Positions 27,581 through 35,996 of a stretch of DNA of 64,000 nucleotides are shown here, one piece after another; positions within the stretch are counted from its first letter, which is position 1; the number at the start of each line of letters is the position of its first letter. Source of the stretch: Candidatus Fonsibacter ubiquis (GTDB lineage Bacteria; Pseudomonadota; Alphaproteobacteria; Pelagibacterales; Pelagibacteraceae). Under the pieces are notes generated by a model. That model was given only the letters and a program-made list of their open reading frames with translations, ran no database searches and was not told the origin of the DNA. The translations under genes were made by a program, and so were the position numbers. The stretch is taken from NCBI RefSeq assembly GCF_002688585.1, contig NZ_CP024034.1, forward strand, positions 301,501-365,500. The letters run 5' to 3'.

Positions 27581-27772
27581 ATGGGGATTTTTAAAGATAA
27601 TTCAGAAGTTTTTTACCGATCTGATTTTGATAAAAAGAATAAAGCAGATATTAGAACTTTGGTTCTTGAAAAAAATTCAAGAGATAAATACGATAAAAAA
27701 ATTCACAATAGAATTATTGTAGCTTTAATTTTTTGTCTTGTTGTTGGATTAGCTTTAGCGTTAATAAAATAA
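27581..27772 (+). CDS. Small C-terminally anchored membrane protein, unknown
   Basis: A 63-residue protein: a charged N-terminal region (FKDNSEVFYRSDFDKKNKAD) and one C-terminal hydrophobic helix (about residues 44-62, IIVALIFCLVVGLALALI). It precedes the YjbQ gene by 23 bases on the same strand. Family not recognised. The ATG follows a long AT-rich gap. Confidence 0.55.
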   Translation: MGIFKDNSEVFYRSDFDKKNKADIRTLVLEKNSRDKYDKKIHNRIIVALIFCLVVGLALALIK

Positions 27773-27795
27773 TCCTAAATTCTAATAAACATCAA

Positions 27796-28221
27796 ATGTT
27801 TACTCAATCCTTTGAGGAATTAAGTATTAAAACAAATGGTATTAAATTAATTAAAATTACAGAAAAAATATTAAATTTTATAAATCGATCTAAGATCGCA
27901 AATGGAATTTTAAATATATCAATTTTACATACAAGTGCTTCATTAATTATTCAAGAAAATGCTGATGAAGATGTCCAAAAAGATATTTTAAATTTTTATG
28001 AAAAATTAGTGCCAATGGATGAAGATTTATATATCCACAATACAGAAGGAAAAGATGATATGCCCGCACATATCAAGTCTTCATTGACTAATAGTAATTT
28101 AACTTTGAGTATAAATAATAATAAATTAGTCCTTGGAACTTGGCAGGGGATATATTTATTTGAACACAGAATTGAACAGCAGATAAGAAAAGTTTTTTTG
28201 CATATTATTGGAGAAAAGTAG
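27796..28221 (+). CDS. YjbQ family (UPF0047) protein
   Basis: A 141-residue protein of the YjbQ/UPF0047 family. Characteristic segments are LNISILHTSASLIIQENAD, the HNTEGKDDMPAHIKSS motif and NNKLVLGTWQGIYLFEHR. Conserved His residues suggest metal binding; members show weak thiamine-phosphate synthase activity but the physiological role is uncertain. I chose the ATG at 27796; an in-frame TTG at 27733 would overlap the preceding gene and adds non-family sequence. Confidence 0.88.
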   Translation: MFTQSFEELSIKTNGIKLIKITEKILNFINRSKIANGILNISILHTSASLIIQENADEDVQKDILNFYEKLVPMDEDLYIHNTEGKDDMPAHIKSSLTNSNLTLSINNNKLVLGTWQGIYLFEHRIEQQIRKVFLHIIGEK

Positions 28222-28267
28222 ATTGTAAACTTGCTGGATGAAATGTTTATTGGTAGAAACCAGTTAT

Positions 28268-28344
28268 GGCGGGGTAGCTCAGTTGGTTAGAGCGCAGGAC
28301 TCATAAGCCTGAGGTCGGTGGTTCGATCCCACTTCCCGCTACCA
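28268..28344 (+). tRNA. tRNA with CAU anticodon, probably elongator tRNA-Met
   Basis: A 77-base cloverleaf. Acceptor GGCGGGG pairs with TCCCGCT (two G-U pairs), the D arm is GCTC...GAGC, the anticodon loop is CTCATAA (CAT at 34-36), the T arm is GGTGG TTCGATC CCACT, and CCA is encoded. The acceptor is that of alphaproteobacterial elongator Met rather than initiator. The lowest anticodon-stem pair is an A-G mismatch. tRNA-Ile2 (lysidine-modified CAU) cannot be excluded by anticodon alone, but the acceptor disfavours it. Confidence 0.93.
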
Positions 28345-28356
28345 AATAGTAAATTT

Positions 28357-29154
28357 ATGTTTAACGTTTCATGTATTCAACTCACATCAGATAATAACGT
28401 TTTTTCTAATTTAGAAAAAACAACAGATTTAATAATAAATTCTATTAAGAAGAAAGCTGATTTAATTATTACTCCAGAAAATACTTCATTATTTACATTA
28501 GATCACAGTGAGCTTTTAGAAAAGGCAGAACAGATGAACAATAATTTTTTTTTAGAATCTATAAGTAGAATTTCAAAAAGTTATAAAAAATGGATTTTGA
28601 TTGGATCGTTGCCAATAAAGTTATCTAAAAAATTACTAGCCAACAGATCTGTACTTTTTAATTCAAATGGAAAAATTGCAAATTACTATGATAAAATTCA
28701 TATGTTTGATGTTAAACTTTCAAATAAAGAAAAATATGAGGAGTCAAAAAAATTTTTAGCTGGCAAAAAAAAAGTATTAGCTAAATTACCTTGGGGTTTG
28801 TTAGGTTTTAGTATTTGTTATGATGTTCGCTTTCCAAATTTATATAGAGACCTTGCAAAAAAAGGTGCAATTTTTATAACGGTTCCTTCAGCTTTTACAA
28901 AAACAACAGGCGAAAAACATTGGCATACTTTATTAAAAGCTAGAGCTATTGAAAATTTTTCCTATGTTTTTGCAGCAGCGCAAACAGGAAAACATTACAA
29001 CGATAGATTAACTTATGGTCATTCTTTAATTATTTCTCCAGATGGTGAAATATTAAAAGAAAAAGAAAAAGGAGAAGGTTTTATTATTGCAAGAATAGAT
29101 GAAAATCTTCCAAATAAATTAAGAGCTAAAATACCAAGTCTAAAATCAAATTAA
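28357..29154 (+). CDS. Carbon-nitrogen hydrolase (nitrilase/omega-amidase family)
   Basis: A 265-residue nitrilase-superfamily amidase. The catalytic triad is visible: Glu41 (TPENTS), Lys113 (YYDKIHMFD) and Cys154 (GFSICYDVRFP). HWHTLLKARAIENFSYVFAAAQTG is typical of the Nit/omega-amidase branch, which hydrolyses deaminated glutathione or alpha-ketoglutaramate. I place the start at ATG 28357; the longer ORF from 28318 would begin inside the tRNA. Only 12 bases separate it from the tRNA's CCA end. Confidence 0.9.
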   Translation: MFNVSCIQLTSDNNVFSNLEKTTDLIINSIKKKADLIITPENTSLFTLDHSELLEKAEQMNNNFFLESISRISKSYKKWILIGSLPIKLSKKLLANRSVLFNSNGKIANYYDKIHMFDVKLSNKEKYEESKKFLAGKKKVLAKLPWGLLGFSICYDVRFPNLYRDLAKKGAIFITVPSAFTKTTGEKHWHTLLKARAIENFSYVFAAAQTGKHYNDRLTYGHSLIISPDGEILKEKEKGEGFIIARIDENLPNKLRAKIPSLKSN

Positions 29155-29549
29155 TATTTCTTGTAGCTTTTTACTTCAGAAATATTAGATTTTGTTAGGC
29201 TATTAATCTTATTTTTGACGCGTGATCTTTCATCGTTAGTAAAATATACTGCTCTTGCAAGTTTTATAAATTTACTATCAAAATTATTTTTTCTTTCACA
29301 ATCTCTAATATCGTCCTCAATTTTCCACAATTTAAGGTTAATAGATTTAAGTTTTTTATATAATTTTATAATTGATTTTGATTTTTTAATATTTTTAGAT
29401 GCAGTTTCTTGTAACGAACTAAGTTCTTTTAAGATAATATTCCTTTTGTTTTTGTCTTTGATTTTATTTTTTTTTATCTCAAGAATTGAGATTTTATCGA
29501 ATAACTCACCAGCGGATATTTCAGAGTAAATTTTTTTTGTAATTTTCAT
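29151..29549 (-). CDS. DUF6165 family protein
   Basis: A 132-residue, highly charged, helical protein matching the DUF6165 pattern: ISAGELFDKISILEIKKNKI near the start, LKLWKIEDDIRDCERKNNF in the middle and KLARAVYFTNDERSRVKNKI near the end. Members often lie beside lipopolysaccharide or capsule glycosyltransferases, as here with a divergent GT9 gene. No biochemical function is established. Confidence 0.83.
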   Translation of the reverse strand: MKITKKIYSEISAGELFDKISILEIKKNKIKDKNKRNIILKELSSLQETASKNIKKSKSIIKLYKKLKSINLKLWKIEDDIRDCERKNNFDSKFIKLARAVYFTNDERSRVKNKINSLTKSNISEVKSYKKY

Positions 29550-29578
29550 AATTAATCAATAATGTTCTTTTATAATAT

Positions 29579-30490
29579 ATGTCAAATATTTTAATTATAA
29601 AACTTGGTTCTCTTGGAGACGTTGTTCAAATTTCTGGAGCTCTAAAAGACATAAGAGAGCATCATAAGAATGAAAAAATTACAATTTTAACCACTTCTAA
29701 ATATTTAAATTTATTTAAAAATTGTCCCTATGTTGATTCTTGTTTGGAAGATGAAAGACTTCCTAGATATAATATATTTTATCTTTTAAAATTAAGAAAA
29801 CTTATAAACTCTCTAAATTTTACAAAAGTTTACGATTTACAAAATTCAAATAGGACAAATTTTTATAGAAAATTTATTTTTAATATTGGTGATTGGTCTT
29901 CTTCTAAAGACATTCCAGAAAGCAAATATAATAGTTCAGTTTTACAAAGGTTTGATGAACAGTTAAGAAAATCAAATATTCAAACTCGTTATACTTTAAA
30001 GCCAGATTTTAGCTGGGCAGCGGAGAAGGCTAATAATTATAATCTTGATACTGATAAAAAATATATTTTATTTTTTCCCTTCTGTTCTAAAGATTTAATT
30101 CATAAACGATGGCCGTATTTTTCTGAGCTAATAAATTTAATAAAAAAAAATCACTCAGAATTTGAATTGGTTGTTGCGCCTGGACCAGATGAAATAGTTG
30201 AAGCTAAAAGTTTTAATATTAAAATAGCTTTGAATAATAATTCAGCGTTAAATTTTTTTGAACTTGCCTCATTAATAAAAAAATCACATCTTGTTATTGC
30301 AAATGATACAGGACCAGCTCATATGACAGCTCATCTTGGTGCTAGAGGCTTTGCATTGTTTGGTCCTCACACAACCCCTGAAAAAGTTTCAATTGAGAGA
30401 GAAAAGTTTATTGCGCTTCAGACCATGGATTTAAAATCACTTTTTGCTGATAGAGTTTATGCTTTAATTAAAAGTTCTATTACAAATTAA
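29579..30490 (+). CDS. Glycosyltransferase family 9 (heptosyltransferase-like)
   Basis: A 303-residue GT-B enzyme of the ADP-heptose:LPS heptosyltransferase family. The N-terminus ILIIKLGSLGDVVQISGAL and the C-terminal VIANDTGPAHMTAHLGARGF then ALFGPHTTPEKV are the family motifs. It probably adds a sugar to the lipopolysaccharide core at the inner membrane. It is divergent from DUF6165 and overlaps the convergent GT4 gene by 11 bases. Confidence 0.9.
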   Translation: MSNILIIKLGSLGDVVQISGALKDIREHHKNEKITILTTSKYLNLFKNCPYVDSCLEDERLPRYNIFYLLKLRKLINSLNFTKVYDLQNSNRTNFYRKFIFNIGDWSSSKDIPESKYNSSVLQRFDEQLRKSNIQTRYTLKPDFSWAAEKANNYNLDTDKKYILFFPFCSKDLIHKRWPYFSELINLIKKNHSEFELVVAPGPDEIVEAKSFNIKIALNNNSALNFFELASLIKKSHLVIANDTGPAHMTAHLGARGFALFGPHTTPEKVSIEREKFIALQTMDLKSLFADRVYALIKSSITN

Positions 30491-31577
30491 GAAGATCTGC
30501 GTATTTTTTAATTATTTCTTTCCAGTAAAATTGCTTAGCAAATTCTTTTGCATTTTTTCCTAATTCTAAATATTTTTTATTTTGAATTATATTTTTTAAA
30601 GCATCATAAATTTCAGAGTGATCATATCCATTACATAATAAACCAGTTTGATTATGTTTGACTGCATCGGGGGCTCCACCATCTTTTCCAGCAATGGATG
30701 GAATTCCATAACTTGCAGCTTCAATATAACTAATTCCAAAACCTTCAACCGAGGTTCCCTCAATTCTTGCAGGCATTAAAAAAATATTAGAATTTTTAAT
30801 TAGAGCATTCTTTAATTCTGAACTTATATTTTTAAGAAATGTGACGTTGTTTTCTAAATTTAAATTTTCAGTGGTTTTCTTTAAATTTTCCTCCTCATCT
30901 CCACTACCAACGATTACATATTTAAAATTTGGATAGATTGATTGAATATTTTTTAGAGCTAATAAGGAAAAATCAATTCCTTTTCTTTTATCAAATCTAG
31001 AGACAGTGATGATTTTAATATCGCAATTTTTAAATATTGTCTCAGCTTGTTGATTTGCTTCTGAGCTAATGGTTTGTGGTTCATTAATCCCAGGATTTAT
31101 CACGTGGATTTTACTTCCATCAGAACCTTTTTCAGTTGCTAAACTTTTTGTAAATTCTGAATTTGCAATAATATGTTTTGTTTTTGCTAGGGCATTTATG
31201 GACCTTCTGTTTATAGATGAGTTAGTTGGATGATTAATTTCCTTGCCGTGGATAAGACATAAAATTGGAATTTTATGTGATATATCCTCAGTAATTAATT
31301 CAATACTCTTCCAATGATCAGCAATTATAGCTTTAACTGGATTATTTTTAATAATTTCCTTTAAAAGATTAAATTTTCTATATTTTTTTAATATTTTAAG
31401 ACCCCCCATTCTATTAGTTTCAAAATTATTTTTTATGTCATAGTCTTGATCGCCAGAGAATGAGTCTGCTAAAACTTTAATTGGATGAAGATTGTTTAAA
31501 TGTATCGCAAGACCTCCCATTAAACTTTGCATGCCGCCAAGTTTTGGGGGATAACTTCTTGTTGTTATAACAATCAT
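30480..31577 (-). CDS. Glycosyltransferase family 4
   Basis: A 365-residue GT-B glycosyltransferase. The N-terminal SYPPKLGGMQSLMGGLAIHL is typical of GT4, with SRFDKRKGIDFSLLAL and the donor-binding EGFGISYIEAASYGIPSIAG in the C-terminal domain. It likely extends a surface glycan. Acceptor and donor are unknown. It is paired tail to tail with the GT9 gene. Confidence 0.9.
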   Translation of the reverse strand: MIVITTRSYPPKLGGMQSLMGGLAIHLNNLHPIKVLADSFSGDQDYDIKNNFETNRMGGLKILKKYRKFNLLKEIIKNNPVKAIIADHWKSIELITEDISHKIPILCLIHGKEINHPTNSSINRRSINALAKTKHIIANSEFTKSLATEKGSDGSKIHVINPGINEPQTISSEANQQAETIFKNCDIKIITVSRFDKRKGIDFSLLALKNIQSIYPNFKYVIVGSGDEEENLKKTTENLNLENNVTFLKNISSELKNALIKNSNIFLMPARIEGTSVEGFGISYIEAASYGIPSIAGKDGGAPDAVKHNQTGLLCNGYDHSEIYDALKNIIQNKKYLELGKNAKEFAKQFYWKEIIKKYADLLNL

Positions 31578-31581
31578 TTAA

Positions 31582-32136
31582 TTATCTTTTCCATTTTATA
31601 TTGCAGCCCATACTAGGAAACTGTTGCTTAGGACCATTTGAAGTTTCAGCAATTAATTCCATTGCATTTAAAAGATCATTTTTTTTATCTAATACTGGTT
31701 TGAGATTTTTCATTTCTGTAAATCTACCGCGATATTGCAGTTCATTATTTTTATTATATCCAAAAAAATCTGGAGTACATACCGCTCCAAAATTTTGAGC
31801 AATGTTTTGAGTTTCATCATATAAATATGGAAATTTAAAATTATTTATTTTTGCAAATTTTTTCATATTCTCAAAACTATCCTCAGGATAATTATTTACA
31901 TCATTCGACATTATTGCCACTGAATTAATGTCAATTTTTGCTAGTTTATTAGTTATGTCGACTAATTCTCTTATTATCGCTTTTACATAAGGACAGTGGT
32001 TACAAATAAACATAATTAAGGTCCCATTTTGACCTTTGATATCTTTAAGTGAAATAAATGTATCTTCAGTCGATATTAATTTAAAATCTTTTATTTTTTC
32101 TCCAAAATTACATACCGGCGTTTCTGTTAGAGACAT
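31582..32136 (-). CDS. Thioredoxin-like (redoxin) family protein
   Basis: A 184-residue protein of the AhpC/TSA-thioredoxin group. Its CxxC motif is Cys45-Asn-His-Cys48 in FICNHCPYVKAI. The segment VCTPDFFGYNKNNELQYRGR is typical of this cytosolic redoxin branch. It lacks an export signal. The electron donor and substrate are unknown. It lies four bases from the GT4 gene on the same strand. Confidence 0.87.
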   Translation of the reverse strand: MSLTETPVCNFGEKIKDFKLISTEDTFISLKDIKGQNGTLIMFICNHCPYVKAIIRELVDITNKLAKIDINSVAIMSNDVNNYPEDSFENMKKFAKINNFKFPYLYDETQNIAQNFGAVCTPDFFGYNKNNELQYRGRFTEMKNLKPVLDKKNDLLNAMELIAETSNGPKQQFPSMGCNIKWKR

Positions 32137-32177
32137 AATTTTATTTTACTATTTGGAATATTTGTTATGAATATAAC

Positions 32178-32696
32178 ATGATTTTTGAACTGGGTAATAA
32201 AAGATTAAAAGGTGATGGAAAATATTGGGTTTCTCCAACTGCAAATATAATTGGTGATGTAACTTTAAAAAATGACTCAAGTGTTTGGTTTAACGCAGTT
32301 CTCAGGGGAGACATTGAAAATATCACTGTAGGTGAGGGCAGTAATATTCAAGACAATTGTGTTCTGCATACTGATAAAGGTTTCCCTTTAAAAATTGGCA
32401 AGATGGTAACAGTTGGTCACTTGGTGATGCTACATGGCTGTACTATTATGGATAATAGTTTGATTGGTATTGGTTCAACAATTTTAAATAATAGTGTCAT
32501 TGGGAATAACTGTATTATCGGCGCTAATAGCTTAATTACTGAAGGAAAAAAAATTCCGGATAATTCTTTAGTTATGGGTAGTCCCGGAAAAGTAATTAGA
32601 CAAGTCACAGAGGAAGAAAAAAAAGCGATTACTGAAAATGCTCAGCATTATATAGACAATTGGAAGAGATACGTAAAAGATTTAAAAAAAATTTAA
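32178..32696 (+). CDS. Gamma carbonic anhydrase family protein
   Basis: Left-handed beta-helix protein of 172 residues with hexapeptide repeats. Histidines placed as zinc ligands are His64, His81 and His86 (CVLHTDKG, VTVGHLVMLHGC). PaaY/YrdA-type proteins share this fold, and activity as carbonic anhydrase is often unproven. Its end overlaps the convergent oxidase-like gene by four bases. Confidence 0.88.
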   Translation: MIFELGNKRLKGDGKYWVSPTANIIGDVTLKNDSSVWFNAVLRGDIENITVGEGSNIQDNCVLHTDKGFPLKIGKMVTVGHLVMLHGCTIMDNSLIGIGSTILNNSVIGNNCIIGANSLITEGKKIPDNSLVMGSPGKVIRQVTEEEKKAITENAQHYIDNWKRYVKDLKKI

Positions 32697-33301
32697 GGAA
32701 CTAGCCAAGTATTTTTATTTTCATCAATTAAAAATTTAGCTCGGCGATGACCTTGAGAGGCTAAATATAGCCATTCAAAACTTTTAATTTTACTCTCAAC
32801 TACACAAAAATTTTTATACCCAATTTCGCTTTGTTCTAAGGTTGGAACATTGCCACCCATATCTTTTGATAAATCAGAGGCAGACTCACTAATTAAATCT
32901 CCAGGAGCCTGTGGCGATAGATAACATTTTCTGCTCATCATTTGCGTTTTAGTCCATGCTTGCTTTGCAATTTCATTATCTTTATGAATGGTGGCAGTTC
33001 CTTCAGCACGAACCTGTATTTTTCTTTTTTTACTATAAAATACAAAATAAATTTTTTTATTTTTTTTTAGATATTCAATTTTTGGTGATCGATAATCTGT
33101 ATGAAATCTTAAGATATTTTTATCTTTAAAAGCTCCCCGTAACACAACAATTCTACCATCTGCACCTTCATCAGAGTTAGCAATGACAACGGGTAATCTA
33201 AAATCTTCATTTCTATCGACTACACCTCTTTGTAAGAGAGTCCAGATTTCATCTAATATTAAATTAATATTATTATAATAATCAGGAATATCCTTTATCA
33301 C
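32693..33301 (-). CDS. Pyridoxamine 5'-phosphate oxidase family flavoprotein
   Basis: A 202-residue split-barrel FMN protein. GRIVVLRGAFKDKNILRFHT with DYRSPKIEYLKKNKKIYFVF matches the COG5135/Alr4036-like N-terminal domain, and the end EWLYLASQGHRRAKF fits. It is related to PdxH but the classical PdxH C-terminal signature is not clear, so substrate is uncertain. Confidence 0.8.
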   Translation of the reverse strand: MIKDIPDYYNNINLILDEIWTLLQRGVVDRNEDFRLPVVIANSDEGADGRIVVLRGAFKDKNILRFHTDYRSPKIEYLKKNKKIYFVFYSKKRKIQVRAEGTATIHKDNEIAKQAWTKTQMMSRKCYLSPQAPGDLISESASDLSKDMGGNVPTLEQSEIGYKNFCVVESKIKSFEWLYLASQGHRRAKFLIDENKNTWLVP

Positions 33302-33311
33302 TCTTACTAAT

Positions 33312-34181
33312 TTATTTTTTTTTAAGTCGAGTAATCAAGCTTGATGTATCAAATCGATTGCCACCATTTTTCTGTACATCAGCGTAATAACCATCGATGA
33401 TTTTAGTTATTGGAAGGTCAGAACCATTATTTTTTGCTTCTTCCATGGCAATTCCCAAATCTTTTCTCATCCAATCAACTGCAAAGCCAAAATCAAACTT
33501 ATCTTGAATCATAGTTTTATATCTATTTTCCATTTGCCAAGATTGGGCAGCACCTTTGGATATAACCTCAATTACATCTTCCATATTTAATCCTGCGTTT
33601 TGACCAAACCGGATTCCTTCAGATAAACCCTGAACTAGTCCAACAATACATATTTGATTAACCATCTTAGCAAGCTGACCACTTCCAGCTGGACCTAATA
33701 CTTTCATTTTTTTACTATAACATTTGATAACATCTTGAGCTTTTTCAAAATCTTTATTTTCTCCACCAATCATAACAGTTAATTGGCCGTTTTCTGCACC
33801 GGCTTGCCCGCCAGAAACTGGCGCATCTAAAAATCCAAAACTTTTTTCTTTTGCAGCCTTAAATAATTCTCGCGCAATTTTTGCAGATGCAGTTGTGTTA
33901 TCAATAAACACAGCACCTTTTTTTACCGAATGAAATGCTCCTTCATAACCTAAGGTCACTTCTTTTAAATCATTGTCATTTCCAACACAGCAAAATATAA
34001 AATCAGAATCTTTACTTGCATCCTTTGGAGTTTTTGCAAATTTTCCGCCAAATTCTTTAACCCATTTTTCAGCTTTTGCAGTTGTTCGGTTATAAACTGT
34101 AACATCATGACCTGCCTTTGCTATGTGACGTGCCATTGGATAACCCATTACACCAAGACCTAAAAAAGTAACTTTAGCCAT
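33312..34181 (-). CDS. Beta-hydroxyacid dehydrogenase (3-hydroxyisobutyrate / tartronate-semialdehyde reductase family)
   Basis: NAD(P)-dependent enzyme of 289 residues. The Rossmann motif GLGVMG is at 8-13, the substrate motif DAPVSGGQAGAENGQLTVMI at 119-138, and the catalytic lysine is Lys172 in GSGQLAKMVNQ. Members oxidise 3-hydroxyisobutyrate or reduce tartronate semialdehyde or succinic semialdehyde. With glyoxylate-linked genes in the window a tartronate semialdehyde role is possible but not shown. Confidence 0.88.
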   Translation of the reverse strand: MAKVTFLGLGVMGYPMARHIAKAGHDVTVYNRTTAKAEKWVKEFGGKFAKTPKDASKDSDFIFCCVGNDNDLKEVTLGYEGAFHSVKKGAVFIDNTTASAKIARELFKAAKEKSFGFLDAPVSGGQAGAENGQLTVMIGGENKDFEKAQDVIKCYSKKMKVLGPAGSGQLAKMVNQICIVGLVQGLSEGIRFGQNAGLNMEDVIEVISKGAAQSWQMENRYKTMIQDKFDFGFAVDWMRKDLGIAMEEAKNNGSDLPITKIIDGYYADVQKNGGNRFDTSSLITRLKKK

Positions 34182-34290
34182 TTACGCTCCTATTAATCGT
34201 TTGTTAAATTGATCACTTAATATAACGCTCTTAAATCTTTATAAAACTTGATTTATTTAAGCTTTAAGATTAAAAGGGTCAATTCAAATT

Positions 34291-34755
34291 ATGGCCAGAG
34301 TAACTGTTGAGGACTGTTTACAGCAAGTTGATAATCAATACGATTTGGTTATTTTAGCAAAAGAGAGAACTTTGCAATTAGGAGTGGGCGATGCTCCACA
34401 GGTCCCAGTAGATAATGATAAACGAACAGTTTTAGCTTTAAGAGAAATCGCTGAAAAAAAAGTTTCAGTAAAAGAACTAGAAGAGTCAACAATTGATCGA
34501 ATGAGAGATCATCCCGATGATGCCGTTGAACAAGAGGATTTTGACAGTCCAGACGGAGATTCTTTTGAAGATTTATATCAAGGCGAAGTTTCAAAGTCAG
34601 GGCAAGCAATACTTCCATCTAAAAGATCTAGAAAAATTCCAGAACCTAAAGCTGGATCAGAAAATGAAGCCATTGAAGCAGATGACGATGATCTTGATGA
34701 TGACATAGCTTTAGATGCAACCCCTGAAAAAGAAGCCACAGAAGATAAAGCTTAA
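34291..34755 (+). CDS. rpoZ: RNA polymerase omega subunit with long acidic tail
   Basis: The first 60 residues are classic omega: [20 protein letters not shown], and [16 protein letters not shown]. The protein is 154 residues, against about 90 in E. coli, because of an acidic low-complexity C-terminus with repeated Asp/Glu ([14 protein letters not shown]). Alphaproteobacterial omegas are often longer than the enteric form. Its usual partner spoT is not next to it here. Confidence 0.93.
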   Translation: MARVTVEDCLQQVDNQYDLVILAKERTLQLGVGDAPQVPVDNDKRTVLALREIAEKKVSVKELEESTIDRMRDHPDDAVEQEDFDSPDGDSFEDLYQGEVSKSGQAILPSKRSRKIPEPKAGSENEAIEADDDDLDDDIALDATPEKEATEDKA

Positions 34756-35916
34756 TTAAATCTTAATTTTAAAATCTTTCAAAATTTTTTTTCTGTGCTG
34801 ATCAAGCTCAGGAATTTCACCGCGCGTTTTTGGATCTTTATAATTAGACATTTTGATTGGATTACCAGCCATTTTAAATTTTCCAACTTTTTTATGATCT
34901 GAACTTACAATCATATTTCTAAATGCAATTTGTGGATTTTCTACTGCTTGTTTAATATTATAAATAGGGCCACAAGGAATACTCATTTTAGTGAATAATT
35001 TAATCCAGTGATCAGTTACTTCATTAATTAAATATTTTTCTAAAATTACTTTTAAATCCTCAGCGTTTGCATTTCTTAGTTTATTATTTATAAATCTTTT
35101 ATCTTTTACATACTCTTTACAATCTAGAGCATTACAAAGATTTTCAAATAATTTATCATTTCCTGCTGCTATAATAATAAAGCTGTCTTTTGTTTTATAA
35201 GCTTCAAAGGGAGTTATAGAGGGATGGCGTGAACCCATTGGTTTTGGAATTTCACCACTACTAAAATATCTTGCAATTGCGTTTTCTAAAATTGCAATTT
35301 GACAATCAAGCATTGACACATCAATTTTTGTACCTTTGCCTGTTTTTTCTCTATCAAATAAAGCTGCATTAATTCCAATTGTTGTAAAAAGTCCTGCTGT
35401 AATATCACCTATAGATGTTCCAACTCTTGTTGGTTTTCCATCAGGTTGTCCTGTTACACTCATAAGTCCACCCATTCCTTGAACAACCATATCGTAAGCA
35501 GGTAAATTTTTTAAAGGTCCTGTTTGTCCAAATCCTGAAGCTGAAGCATAAATTAACCTTGGATATTTTTTTTTTAAAATATCCCAGGAGTATCCCCATT
35601 TATCTAATGTGCCGGGTCTAAAATTTTCAACTAATACATCTGCTTTAGCTAAAATCTTTTCAAATATTTTTTTATCTTCTTTATTTTTTAAATTTAGAGC
35701 AATACTTTCCTTACCTCTGTTGAGAGACATAAAATAAGCTGAGTAATCTTTAATAAATGGACCAAAACTTCTACTATCATCTCCAGTTTCGGGAGCTTCT
35801 ACTTTTATTATTCGAGCACCAAGGTCGGATAGAACCATGGTACAGTAGGGACCGACTAAAACCCTTGTTAAATCAAGAACAATAATGCCTTTTAATGGTC
35901 CCGAGTTATTCTTCAT
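34756..35916 (-). CDS. Class III CoA-transferase (CaiB/BaiF family)
   Basis: A 386-residue acyl-CoA transferase. It has LDLTRVLVGPYCTMVLSDLG at the start, DVLVENFRPGTLDKWG, and the likely catalytic Asp171 in GTSIGDITAGLF. Family members move CoA between carboxylic acids. It lies divergent from the dctPQM-malonyl-CoA decarboxylase cluster across 80 bases, so it may activate the imported acid (for example malonate to malonyl-CoA). That role is inference; the family is broad (formyl-, succinyl-, mesaconyl-CoA transferases and others). Confidence 0.9.
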   Translation of the reverse strand: MKNNSGPLKGIIVLDLTRVLVGPYCTMVLSDLGARIIKVEAPETGDDSRSFGPFIKDYSAYFMSLNRGKESIALNLKNKEDKKIFEKILAKADVLVENFRPGTLDKWGYSWDILKKKYPRLIYASASGFGQTGPLKNLPAYDMVVQGMGGLMSVTGQPDGKPTRVGTSIGDITAGLFTTIGINAALFDREKTGKGTKIDVSMLDCQIAILENAIARYFSSGEIPKPMGSRHPSITPFEAYKTKDSFIIIAAGNDKLFENLCNALDCKEYVKDKRFINNKLRNANAEDLKVILEKYLINEVTDHWIKLFTKMSIPCGPIYNIKQAVENPQIAFRNMIVSSDHKKVGKFKMAGNPIKMSNYKDPKTRGEIPELDQHRKKILKDFKIKI

Positions 35917-35996
35917 TAATTTTATCTTATATTGACCTTAGCCAATTTTCAAATCACAATAGAAGGTATTAAAAATTAATTAATAAGGGGGGACAC

